Source: Propionibacteriaceae bacterium (GTDB lineage Bacteria > Actinomycetota > Actinomycetes > Propionibacteriales > Propionibacteriaceae). From it: DNA of 42,213 nt. A program made the position numbers and the translations under genes. Of this stretch, positions 1-6,673 are shown in pieces. The first letter of the stretch is position 1. Every line of letters begins with the position of its first letter. The stretch is from NCBI GenBank assembly GCA_027492675.1, contig JAPUEI010000033.1, forward strand, positions 58,904 to 101,116, read 5' to 3'. Under the pieces are notes generated by a model. That model was given only the letters and a program-made list of their open reading frames with translations. It made no database searches and was not told the DNA's origin.

Positions 1-122
1 GGGCGGACCTCGCGGCCGATGCCCTCGAGCCGCCTGCGCTGGCCTTCGAGGAAGGCGGACACCGCGGCGCTCACGGCCTCACGGAAGTCGGCCCCGAGCG
101 GCTGCTGCGGATCGAACGTCAT
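1..122 (-). CDS. Polyprenyl synthetase family protein, N-terminal fragment
   Basis: A minus-strand reading frame starts with ATG at 122 and runs off the left edge, leaving about 40 residues. They read as an amphipathic helix ending in a segment like LEGQRRRLEGIGREV. This matches the N-terminal helix of actinobacterial trans-prenyl diphosphate synthases (the F-L-x(n)-L-x-x-I-G pattern). The catalytic DDxxD motifs lie outside the window, so the call rests on this helix and on position: a prenyl synthase sits close to the pknL-type kinase in mycobacteria. Full-length members condense isopentenyl diphosphate with allylic diphosphates. It is 9 bp downstream of the barstar gene on the same strand, so it may be co-transcribed. 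Confidence 0.55.
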   Translation of the reverse strand, partial: MTFDPQQPLGADFREAVSAAVSAFLEGQRRRLEGIGREVR

Positions 123-131
123 GCAGGCAGC

Positions 132-494
132 CTAGGGCCGCGACGCCCCGGTCACACGGACCAGGGCGAACGGCATCACAGCGCCCTGGTCCGCGGCGTC
201 GGTGAGCACGTCGAGCATCGCCGCGGCGTACGGATCGAGCGTGCTCGGCACCCGTACGACCAGCGCCGTCGCCCGCACCAGATCGCTCAGGCTGTCGTTG
301 AGGGCGTCGAGGTTCCGCCCGTAGTAGCTGGGGAACCCGAGCTCATGCCCGATCTCGCCGACCGCCTTCCGCGCGTCGGCCAGGTCGACGGTGCCGACGT
401 GCCAGCCCGCGTGCCGCAGCCGCTGGACGAGGTCGGCAGCGTCCACGACCTCGTACACGCCCGCGCGCAGCGGCGGTGTCAACAGGCCCTTCAT
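132..494 (-). CDS. Barstar-like ribonuclease inhibitor
   Basis: This 120-residue protein has the barstar signature YYGRNLDALNDSL at residues 57-69, preceded by the typical short beta-alpha N-terminus. Barstar family members bind barnase-type RNases with an acidic helix face and block the active site; this one would act in the cytoplasm, as it has no signal peptide. I chose the ATG at 494 because it overlaps the RNase stop codon as ATGA (494-491), which implies translational coupling. An upstream ATG at 545 would extend the protein into the RNase gene. The immediate RNase neighbour makes the cognate toxin-inhibitor reading strong. Confidence 0.88.
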   Translation of the reverse strand: MKGLLTPPLRAGVYEVVDAADLVQRLRHAGWHVGTVDLADARKAVGEIGHELGFPSYYGRNLDALNDSLSDLVRATALVVRVPSTLDPYAAAMLDVLTDAADQGAVMPFALVRVTGASRP

Positions 495-949
495 CGGCGG
501 ATCCTCGAGAAGCTCGCGTAGTGGTCGGCGGTCCAGAAGAACCACAGCCCCTGGCCACCCATGATGATGCGTACGGGGCCGCGGTCGCTCGATCCGGGGA
601 GCCTCACCGTGTACTCGGTGTAGAAGCCCTTGGCCTTGAGCGGGAGCAGCTTCTCGGCGTTGCTGAAGGTGCCGCCATCCTGGCTGTACGGGTAGGGGCC
701 GCCCTTGTCGATCAGCGCGAGAACCTGTCGTCCCTGGCTGGGCAGGTCGGCCACGTCGATCCAGGGCAACTTGGTGTCGGGGTCGATGCCCTGCGACGGC
801 TTGGCCGTCGTCGTGGACGTCCTCGTCGAGGTGGCGGGCGCCTGCGCGGTCATCGGCTCGTTCCTGGCCAGGGTCCAGACGACGTACCCCAGCACCACGG
901 CGACGCCGAGGACCACGGTGATCGTGGCGCGGGCCCTCCGGCTGATCAG
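491..949 (-). CDS. Barnase/RNase Sa-type guanyl-specific ribonuclease with N-terminal membrane segment
   Basis: The protein is about 152 residues. Residues 1-9 are basic, residues 10-28 form a hydrophobic segment (signal peptide or anchor), a Thr/Ser/Ala-rich linker follows, and the RNase fold spans about 60-152. The family landmarks are visible: DGGTFSN at 91-97, the catalytic Glu112 in TEYTV, Arg127 in DRGPVR, and His143 in ADHY near the C-terminus. By family, it cleaves single-stranded RNA after G. No ATG, GTG or TTG is well placed. The CTG at 949 overlaps the upstream gene's stop as CTGA, has GGGAG a few bases upstream, and gives a proper basic N-terminus plus hydrophobic core. The start is therefore inferred and non-canonical; a downstream GTG or an ATG at residue 33 is the alternative. 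It is coupled to barstar. Confidence 0.82.
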   Translation of the reverse strand: MISRRARATITVVLGVAVVLGYVVWTLARNEPMTAQAPATSTRTSTTTAKPSQGIDPDTKLPWIDVADLPSQGRQVLALIDKGGPYPYSQDGGTFSNAEKLLPLKAKGFYTEYTVRLPGSSDRGPVRIIMGGQGLWFFWTADHYASFSRIRR

Positions 950-1641
950 AGGCTCCCGCCGCTGAGCACCCGGAACGCGAAGTCGTGCAGGTCGGGATCG
1001 CCTTCCCAGGCCTTGCCGAGTGTCGTGGAGATGGCGGTCACTGCGGGGAGGTCCCCCTCGCCCTCGACGACGACGCCGACCCGACGCGCTCCGACCGCGA
1101 TCACCTCGGAGACGTTGCCTGCAGTGAGCCCACCGACCGCGAACCACGGCGTTCCGGCGGCGTCACCGGCGGGCATGGCGCCGGCGGCGGCACGGACGAG
1201 GTCGAGACCGGGCGCGGCGACCGGTGAGCCCTCGGGAAGGTGGACTGGCCCGACGAGCGCGAAATCGACGTGGTGGTCGGACGAGACGCCGTAGCAGGAC
1301 GCCGGGTCGTACACCGGGGCTCCGACGAGCGCATACTCGTGCATCCGTGCGTGGGCCAACCCAGGATCCAGGCTGGGACCGCCCACGAGCACATCGGCCA
1401 TGACCGCCCTGGCGAGGACCAGGTCCCCGGTGACGGCCACGAGCTTGTTGCGCGGCATGGCGATCTGCTGGGCGGTGAGGACCGCGGTGCCGACGACCGC
1501 GAGCGGCGCGTCCGGGTCGCGGAACTGGATGATGTCCGCCCCCGCGTCGAGGAGGGCCGACACGAAGGTCGGGATGTCGTCGTGGTGCGTATCCACGATC
1601 ACGAGCGTGCGAGCGAGGCGGAGTTTGGCGCCGAGTCCCAT
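946..1641 (-). CDS. ThiE/TenI-like protein, degenerate active site
   Basis: This 231-residue alpha/beta-barrel protein follows the thiamine phosphate synthase plan: first strand LVIVDT at 13-18, IQFRD at 38-42, a late strand FAVGGL at 167-172 followed by TAGNVSEVI and GARRVGVV. Canonical ThiE has Q-x-R-x-K for pyrimidine-diphosphate binding. Here the Lys position is Pro43, and the usual N-D-R region reads VTGDLVLA. It may therefore not make thiamine phosphate and could be a TenI-like or repurposed barrel. The ATG at 1641 gives the expected short N-terminus before the first strand; an ATG at 1662 is possible. It is the first gene of the RNase-barstar overlap series. Confidence 0.62.
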   Translation of the reverse strand: MGLGAKLRLARTLVIVDTHHDDIPTFVSALLDAGADIIQFRDPDAPLAVVGTAVLTAQQIAMPRNKLVAVTGDLVLARAVMADVLVGGPSLDPGLAHARMHEYALVGAPVYDPASCYGVSSDHHVDFALVGPVHLPEGSPVAAPGLDLVRAAAGAMPAGDAAGTPWFAVGGLTAGNVSEVIAVGARRVGVVVEGEGDLPAVTAISTTLGKAWEGDPDLHDFAFRVLSGGSL

Positions 1642-1767
1642 GAGAGCCGTCACGCCCGCCATCGTACGGGTGCGGAGTGGAGCCGTGGCCGCGGAGGTGA
1701 ACTCAGCGGCAGAGAGAAGCCGAATCCCGACGGACCCCGGGTTATGCCTGGGTCGGCACAGTCGCCT

Positions 1768-1895
1768 CCGGCGGACTCCGACGTTGCATGGGCTATGACT
1801 GGTCAGTAGGGGTCGATAACCCTTGCACCGTCGAGACTCACCCGGCGCGGCATCCTCAGTCGCCCCATAACCCGGACAACGTCGGAGTACGCCGG
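1768..1895. repeat. Pair of inverted 19-mers in a divergent intergenic region
   Basis: The 305-bp gap 1642-1946 separates the minus-strand ThiE-like gene from the plus-strand AbiEi-like gene and holds no convincing coding sequence. It contains the 19-mer CCGGCGGACTCCGACGTTG at 1768-1786 and its reverse complement with one mismatch at 1877-1895 (18 of 19 bases). A 10-mer, CCGGGTTATG, also occurs at 1737-1746 and inverted at 1866-1875. Paired inverted sites between divergent genes suggest operators for a shared regulator; a small repetitive element is the other possibility. I could not assign a protein to the motif. Confidence 0.6.
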
Positions 1896-1946
1896 CCCTG
1901 TGGACAACTCGAGCAGAGACAGCGTCTCCCGCGCCAGTCTGGTGAG

Positions 1947-2900
1947 ATGCGCACCCCCAAGCCATGGATCCTCCCCACAGAACCTGCCACGCGGTCGATG
2001 CTCGCCGCGATGGGAGTCACCGACGAGATGATCGCGACCCATCTCCGTATCGGCCGCCTCCTACGCTTGCGCCGCGGCGTCTACGTCAGCGCTGACGCGT
2101 GGCCCGACGACCCGGCCGAGCAGCATCTCGTGACGGCGCATGCGATCCAGGTGGCGAACCCCCGGGCGGTGCTCAGCCACCAATCGGCCGCGTTGACCTG
2201 GGGTCTGCCCACCCCGGGCTTCGCGGCATGGCACTCCTCGCCTCCCAGCCTCACGCAGCCGGAGAGCTCCTTGCGCGGACCGAGGTCGCCGGACGCCGAG
2301 GTGTACGAGCGAAGCCTCCGCCCGATCGACGTCGTCCGCGACCCCCACGGCTACGCGGTCACCTCGACAGCCCGCACCGCCGTCGATCTGGCCGCCCGAC
2401 TGACACTGCCCGAGGCGCTCGTCATCCTCGACGACGTGGCCCGCCGTCTGGTGGCCGCCATGGTCGCGAACGCCCATCGCAAGGACTTCTCGAACCCGAA
2501 GTACGCCCACGCGGCGCGCGAGCTACTGAGCGCGGCCGTGGGCCGGCCGAGAGGGGCACTGGCAGACGCCATCAGCAAGGCTGACCCCGCCCGGGAGTCA
2601 CCGGCCGAGTCGCTCACAGCCGGGCACCTCAACCTGTCCGGGCTGCCGATGCCACTGTTCCAGGCGCCCTTGGCGACGAGGATCGGGATCGTGTTCCCCG
2701 ACTTCTTGTGGCGCGAGCAGCGGCTGGTCGGCGAATGCGACGGTGGGCTGAAGTACACCGACCCGCGCATCCTCATCGAGGAGAAGATCCGCGAGGACGC
2801 CGTCCGCGAGACAGACCACCGGGTGCTGCGCTGGATGGGCAGGGAGGCGATGGTGCGCCCCGAGCTCCTGATGGACAGGATCGGACGCGCTCTGGGATAG
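1947..2900 (+). CDS. AbiEi-like antitoxin-domain protein with DUF559-like C-terminus
   Basis: The 317-residue protein begins with a winged-helix segment ending in GRLLRLRRGVYVSADAW, the pattern of AbiEi/AbiEi_4 antitoxin domains. The C-terminal part contains FPDFLWREQRLVGECDG and then a charged helix, resembling DUF559/Vsr-like PD-(D/E)xK folds (Asp, then Glu-x-Asp). Such solo proteins are common in actinobacteria and often have no neighbouring AbiEii nucleotidyltransferase; none is found here. The ATG at 1947 starts just before the winged helix. The frame is open upstream to 1788 but that stretch is low-quality coding. No ribosome site is clear. Role unknown: DNA-binding regulator or nuclease-like defence factor. 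Confidence 0.7.
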   Translation: MRTPKPWILPTEPATRSMLAAMGVTDEMIATHLRIGRLLRLRRGVYVSADAWPDDPAEQHLVTAHAIQVANPRAVLSHQSAALTWGLPTPGFAAWHSSPPSLTQPESSLRGPRSPDAEVYERSLRPIDVVRDPHGYAVTSTARTAVDLAARLTLPEALVILDDVARRLVAAMVANAHRKDFSNPKYAHAARELLSAAVGRPRGALADAISKADPARESPAESLTAGHLNLSGLPMPLFQAPLATRIGIVFPDFLWREQRLVGECDGGLKYTDPRILIEEKIREDAVRETDHRVLRWMGREAMVRPELLMDRIGRALG

Positions 2901-3010
2901 CAGAAACGCCCACCGCTCGGCGCGTTGCGAGGCCCGGCTGGGGAGCCGCTCCTATGCTCGAGAACAGCCATCGCACGGCTTTAACTTCCCCAACCGTGTC
3001 TGGAGCGAAT

Positions 3011-5077
3011 GTGAGCACCGTCACGCCCGTCGGCGACCCGTTGGTCGGGCACGTCTTCGGCGACCGGTACCAGCTGGTCGAGAAGCTGGCGCGCGGCGGA
3101 ATGGCGACGGTGTACCGGGCTCTGGACACCCGCCTCGACCGCGTCGTCGCGGTGAAGGTCATGCATGAGGGACTCGGCGATGACGTCGACTTCGCCCGCA
3201 AGTTCGACCGCGAGGCGCGCGCCGCAGCCAGGCTCTCCCACCCCAACATCGTGGCCGTGTTCGACCAGGGCAGCGACCGCGGACGCCCGTACATCGTCAT
3301 GGAGTACGTGGAGGGCCGCACGCTGCGGCAGATCATCGCCAAGGAAGCCCCGATGGCGCCCGAGAAGGCCCTGTCGTACATCGAGCCGGTCGTGAAGGCC
3401 CTTGCCGCGGCGCATGACGTGGGCCTGGTCCACTGCGATGTGAAGCCTGAGAACGTGCTGATCTCCGACCGCGGTGTGGTCAAGGTGGCCGACTTCGGTC
3501 TGGCCAAGGCCGTCACCGGGCAGACCGTGACCGCGACGCAGGGGCTGCTGATCGGCACCGTCTCGTACATCCCCCCGGAACTGGTCACCTCTGGTCGCGC
3601 GACGAGCCGCTCCGACGTGTACTCAGCCGGGGTCGTGCTGTTCGAGCTGCTCACCGGACGCAAGCCGCACACGGGCGAGACGCCAATCCAGGTGGCGTAC
3701 GCCCACGTCCACGCCGACGTCCCGCCGCCCTCCTCCCTCGGACGTCACCGGACCCACATCCCCGACTATGTGGACGCCCTCGTCGAGGCGTGCACCAAGC
3801 GCACTCCCGCCGAGCGCCCCGTCAACGGCCACGCGATGCACCTGCGCGTCGCCAAGGCGCGCAAGGCCCTGCTCCAGGGTCCGGCGGACGACGCCACCCT
3901 GGCTGTACGTCTCGGTGCCGGCCCCGAGGCCGATGTCGCCGACCCGACCCCCGCGTCTCCGGTGAGCCCCGTTCGTCCCGACGCCAAGACCGTGCTGCTG
4001 CGCGCCAAGACGCCGACGGAGCCGTCGTCGTGGCGGTTCGTGCCGCGCGCCGAGAGCCGGCGACAGTCCACCCCCGTCTCGCCGGTGGACGTCGAGAACA
4101 GCATCAGTTCGTACGAGACCGAGCACATCCCCACGCCCCGGATCTCCCCGGTACGGCCGCTGGTCAGGGTGTCGCAGGCCAAGGTGCACCGTCGCCGCCG
4201 CGGCATGGTGGCCCTGGTGCTCGTGCTGCTGCTCGGGCTCGGCGGTGGTGGCGGCACCTGGTACTACTTCGCCGAGGCTCGCTGGACGTCGACGCCGGTC
4301 CTCGCGGGCCTGTCCGAACAGGACGCCCGCGCCGCGCTGCAGACGGCGGTGCTCGGTGTGACGACGACCAAGGAGTACTCCGAGGATGTCGCCGCCGGAC
4401 GCGTCATCCGTACAGACCCCGTCGCCGGAGGCCGCATCCTGCGCGACGGGTCCGTGTCGCTCGTCATCTCCCAAGGACCCGAGCGCTTCGACGCCCCCAA
4501 GATCGTCGGGCTCCCCCGGGCTGACGCGGTGACCGCTCTCACCAAGGCGAACCTCGCGGTCGGGACGGTCGCGGAGGCGTACGACGAGTCCGTACCCGCC
4601 GGCTCTGTCGTCTCGTCGTCGGTCGAGCCGGGCGCCAAGCTCAAGCGTGGCGCGACGGTCGACTTCGTCGTCTCGAAGGGCCCGACGCCGATCACCATCG
4701 CCAACTACGAGGGCAAGTCGGGCGACCAGGCGACCAAGGAACTCCAGGCCGCCGGCTTCACCGTGACCGCCACGCAGCAGAACTCCAAGACCGTCGCCGC
4801 GGGACTGGTGATCTCGCAGTCCCCGAACAGCGGCACCGGCAAGAAGAGCGACGCGATCTCGATCGTCGTGTCGAAGGGCCCGGTGATGGTCGCCGTACCG
4901 ACGGTGCGCGGAAAGTCGAAGGCCGATGCCACGACGACCTTGCAAGCGGCCGGCTTCCAGGTCACGAGCAAGTCGATCGTGTCCGGCGGCATCGCGTTCG
5001 GGCTCGCCTACGGTACGGATCCGGCCGCGGGCACGATGGTCGCCGAGGGCTCGACGATCACGCTGCTGGTCGGCTGA
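3011..5077 (+). CDS. PASTA-domain Ser/Thr protein kinase, PknL-like
   Basis: This 688-residue membrane kinase has a cytoplasmic kinase domain (about 18-280) with GGMATVY in the Gly-rich loop, Lys49 in VAVK, catalytic Asp143, DFG at 161-163 and a GTVSYIPPEL P+1 region. An Ala/Pro/Thr-rich linker follows, then a basic HRRRRG stop-transfer flank and a transmembrane helix near 400-420, and four extracellular PASTA repeats to the end. PASTA domains bind peptidoglycan fragments or lipid II, so it likely senses cell-wall state. The catalytic loop reads HCDVKPEN instead of HRD, i.e. a non-RD kinase. Start GTG at 3011 has GGAG five bases upstream and begins shortly before the conserved N-lobe; the frame is open to 2708. 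Neighbourhood and architecture match mycobacterial PknL, though four PASTA units are more than PknL carries. Confidence 0.9.
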   Translation: MSTVTPVGDPLVGHVFGDRYQLVEKLARGGMATVYRALDTRLDRVVAVKVMHEGLGDDVDFARKFDREARAAARLSHPNIVAVFDQGSDRGRPYIVMEYVEGRTLRQIIAKEAPMAPEKALSYIEPVVKALAAAHDVGLVHCDVKPENVLISDRGVVKVADFGLAKAVTGQTVTATQGLLIGTVSYIPPELVTSGRATSRSDVYSAGVVLFELLTGRKPHTGETPIQVAYAHVHADVPPPSSLGRHRTHIPDYVDALVEACTKRTPAERPVNGHAMHLRVAKARKALLQGPADDATLAVRLGAGPEADVADPTPASPVSPVRPDAKTVLLRAKTPTEPSSWRFVPRAESRRQSTPVSPVDVENSISSYETEHIPTPRISPVRPLVRVSQAKVHRRRRGMVALVLVLLLGLGGGGGTWYYFAEARWTSTPVLAGLSEQDARAALQTAVLGVTTTKEYSEDVAAGRVIRTDPVAGGRILRDGSVSLVISQGPERFDAPKIVGLPRADAVTALTKANLAVGTVAEAYDESVPAGSVVSSSVEPGAKLKRGATVDFVVSKGPTPITIANYEGKSGDQATKELQAAGFTVTATQQNSKTVAAGLVISQSPNSGTGKKSDAISIVVSKGPVMVAVPTVRGKSKADATTTLQAAGFQVTSKSIVSGGIAFGLAYGTDPAAGTMVAEGSTITLLVG

Positions 5078-5091
5078 CTAGCCTGGCCCTC

Positions 5092-6177
5092 ATGACCCAA
5101 CCCGCCCTCTCGCCCCTCGACGGTCTGCGCTGTCCCCCGTTCGGCTTCGGGGTCGAACGGCGCGTCACCGAGCACACGGTGGGCGTCACATCGGCGCGCA
5201 TTCCGTACCAGGGCTTCAACTACACCTCCAGCGCGTACGACGAGTACGCGGGCGTGGCGACGCTCCGCCTGGCCCACTCTCTCCCCCCGTTCTTCGTCTC
5301 CCTGCCCGACAATCCGCGTGCCGGCATCGCCGGCGTCGAGATCCCCAACCAGGTCGGGTTGCTGGTGGTCGCCGCCGACGCCGCGTATGGACAGGCCGTG
5401 CTCGACGGGTCGCTCATGGCGATCCGGGAGTTCGCCCGCCACCGGGCGCTCGACCTGGCGATCGACGGCGACTCGTTGACGGCTGTGCAAGTGCCGCTCG
5501 ACCCCCAGGCGCTACACGACTACTGCGAGGACATGGCGATGGTGGCCGCGACGATCAGCGGCAACGAGGCCCTGCGGCGGTTCGAGATCCCGCGCGAGCC
5601 CGGACTGGGCTTCTTCGGCTACCCGGGCGCGCTGTACGTCGAGCGCGACGACCGACTGCTTGCCGTAGGGCCCGCGACGAAGGGCGGCACCAACCATCGC
5701 GCCACCGGCGTGATCGCGATGGCGCCCGGCGAAGGGCTGCAGGCAGTCGCATTCACCCACTCGTACGAGACCACGAGCTACGACGGCACGACCACCACGA
5801 CGCAGACCCACGCCGAGCACATCGTGTACGTGCGGCTGCCGTTCGCCTTCGGACACCTCGGTCTCGACTGGCGCGGCGCCGGCAAGCCGTTCATGATGTT
5901 CGCCCCCGAGTTCGAGAAGCACCATCAGTGCTACGCGGACGACCCCGCCTTCGGTGGCGACGTGCTCCGGCCGATGCTCGGCTGGCTCTCCCAGCTCGAG
6001 CCGCCGGCGTTCGCCGTGCAGGACTACGGCATGTGGTTCCTCCTGACCGCGCCCCCCACGCCGCAGCTCGCCCAGTGGTGCGAGACCTTCGCGTCCGAGT
6101 TCTTCGAGCGCGTCCCGGTGCCGGTCTGGCAGCGCCTCGGCTACCCCTCCAACCCGCTCACTCTCGACCTGCGCTGA
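5092..6177 (+). CDS. Hypothetical protein, 361 residues, adjacent to PASTA kinase
   Basis: I do not recognise the family. There is no signal peptide or membrane segment. The sequence is soluble-looking, rich in aromatic residues, with blocks such as GFNYTSSAYDEYAGVATLRL (41-60) and FGYPGALYVERDDRLLAV (175-192). It has a Thr-rich segment ETTSYDGTTTTTQTH at 226-240 that could be a flexible loop or a phosphorylation target of the kinase 14 bp upstream. The ATG at 5092 lies 7 bases after TAGCCT and has no Shine-Dalgarno, so it may be translated from a leaderless mRNA as well as from a kinase read-through transcript. Codon use matches its neighbours. A hairpin terminator follows. Confidence 0.75.
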   Translation: MTQPALSPLDGLRCPPFGFGVERRVTEHTVGVTSARIPYQGFNYTSSAYDEYAGVATLRLAHSLPPFFVSLPDNPRAGIAGVEIPNQVGLLVVAADAAYGQAVLDGSLMAIREFARHRALDLAIDGDSLTAVQVPLDPQALHDYCEDMAMVAATISGNEALRRFEIPREPGLGFFGYPGALYVERDDRLLAVGPATKGGTNHRATGVIAMAPGEGLQAVAFTHSYETTSYDGTTTTTQTHAEHIVYVRLPFAFGHLGLDWRGAGKPFMMFAPEFEKHHQCYADDPAFGGDVLRPMLGWLSQLEPPAFAVQDYGMWFLLTAPPTPQLAQWCETFASEFFERVPVPVWQRLGYPSNPLTLDLR

Positions 6178-6193
6178 CCAGCGCGCACGCGAA

Positions 6194-6221
6194 CGGGGAC
6201 CGGCTCGTGAGCCGATCCCCG
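6194..6221. terminator. Bidirectional hairpin between convergent genes
   Basis: The arms CGGGGACCGGCTC (6194-6206) and GAGCCGATCCCCG (6209-6221) pair over 13 positions with one C-A mismatch and a minimal loop. It lies in the 61-bp gap between the convergent 361-residue gene and fucU-like gene. There is no T-run on either side, as usual in high-GC actinobacteria. Confidence 0.7.
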
Positions 6222-6238
6222 CGCGATCTCGTGCAGAC

Positions 6239-6673
6239 CTACTCCCCGGGCTGACGGACGCCGACGGTGAGCAGCAGGTTCGCGTACAGCCTCTGATCGG
6301 CGGTGGCGACCACGCAGAAGACGTCGTCGGTCTTCGCGAGGTCGTAGAACCCGAACCTCGGCACCTCGTCGAACGGGATGCCGGGCAGCGAGGCCCGGTA
6401 GCCGTCATGGGCGGGGATGTGCGTCGGCGCATCCGGGCTGGGCACCGGGACCATGATCGCGGCCGCCTCGATGGGAATCGTCTGCTTGAGGACCTCAAGC
6501 ACCTGGTCGACGGTGAGCAGCCCCGGAGCCAGGTTCAGGGCGATCCGCTCGGCCCGCGGCGAGACCCACACGGCGTGCGGGTAGTTGCCGTCAGCGAGGA
6601 GGATCTTGGCGCCGTGGCCGGCCGACGCCAGCACCCGCAGCAGCTCCGGATGGAGCATCGGTCCGTACAGCAT
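6239..6673 (-). CDS. RbsD/FucU family sugar mutarotase
   Basis: This 144-residue protein has the RbsD/FucU start pattern MLHPELLRVLASAGHG with His20 and Asp28 (LADGNYP), and the usual YANLLLTVGV C-terminus that closes the subunit interface. These decameric enzymes interconvert anomers of ribose or fucose so that the kinase or isomerase gets its preferred form. It is the last gene of the operon; its ATG overlaps the upstream stop codon (TGATG at 6675-6671). Pairing with a FucI-like isomerase favours the FucU branch, but the substrate is not proven. Confidence 0.88.
   Translation of the reverse strand: MLYGPMLHPELLRVLASAGHGAKILLADGNYPHAVWVSPRAERIALNLAPGLLTVDQVLEVLKQTIPIEAAAIMVPVPSPDAPTHIPAHDGYRASLPGIPFDEVPRFGFYDLAKTDDVFCVVATADQRLYANLLLTVGVRQPGE

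Noticed and set aside
1642..1965. N-terminal extension of the ThiE-like protein back to 1965
   Set aside because: The extra residues run through the repeat-bearing promoter region, have poor coding character, and precede the first barrel strand.
3623..4945. Long minus-strand open frame (440 residues) inside the PASTA kinase
   Set aside because: Arg/Gly/His-rich shadow of a high-GC gene; no domain, and the opposite strand carries a clear kinase.
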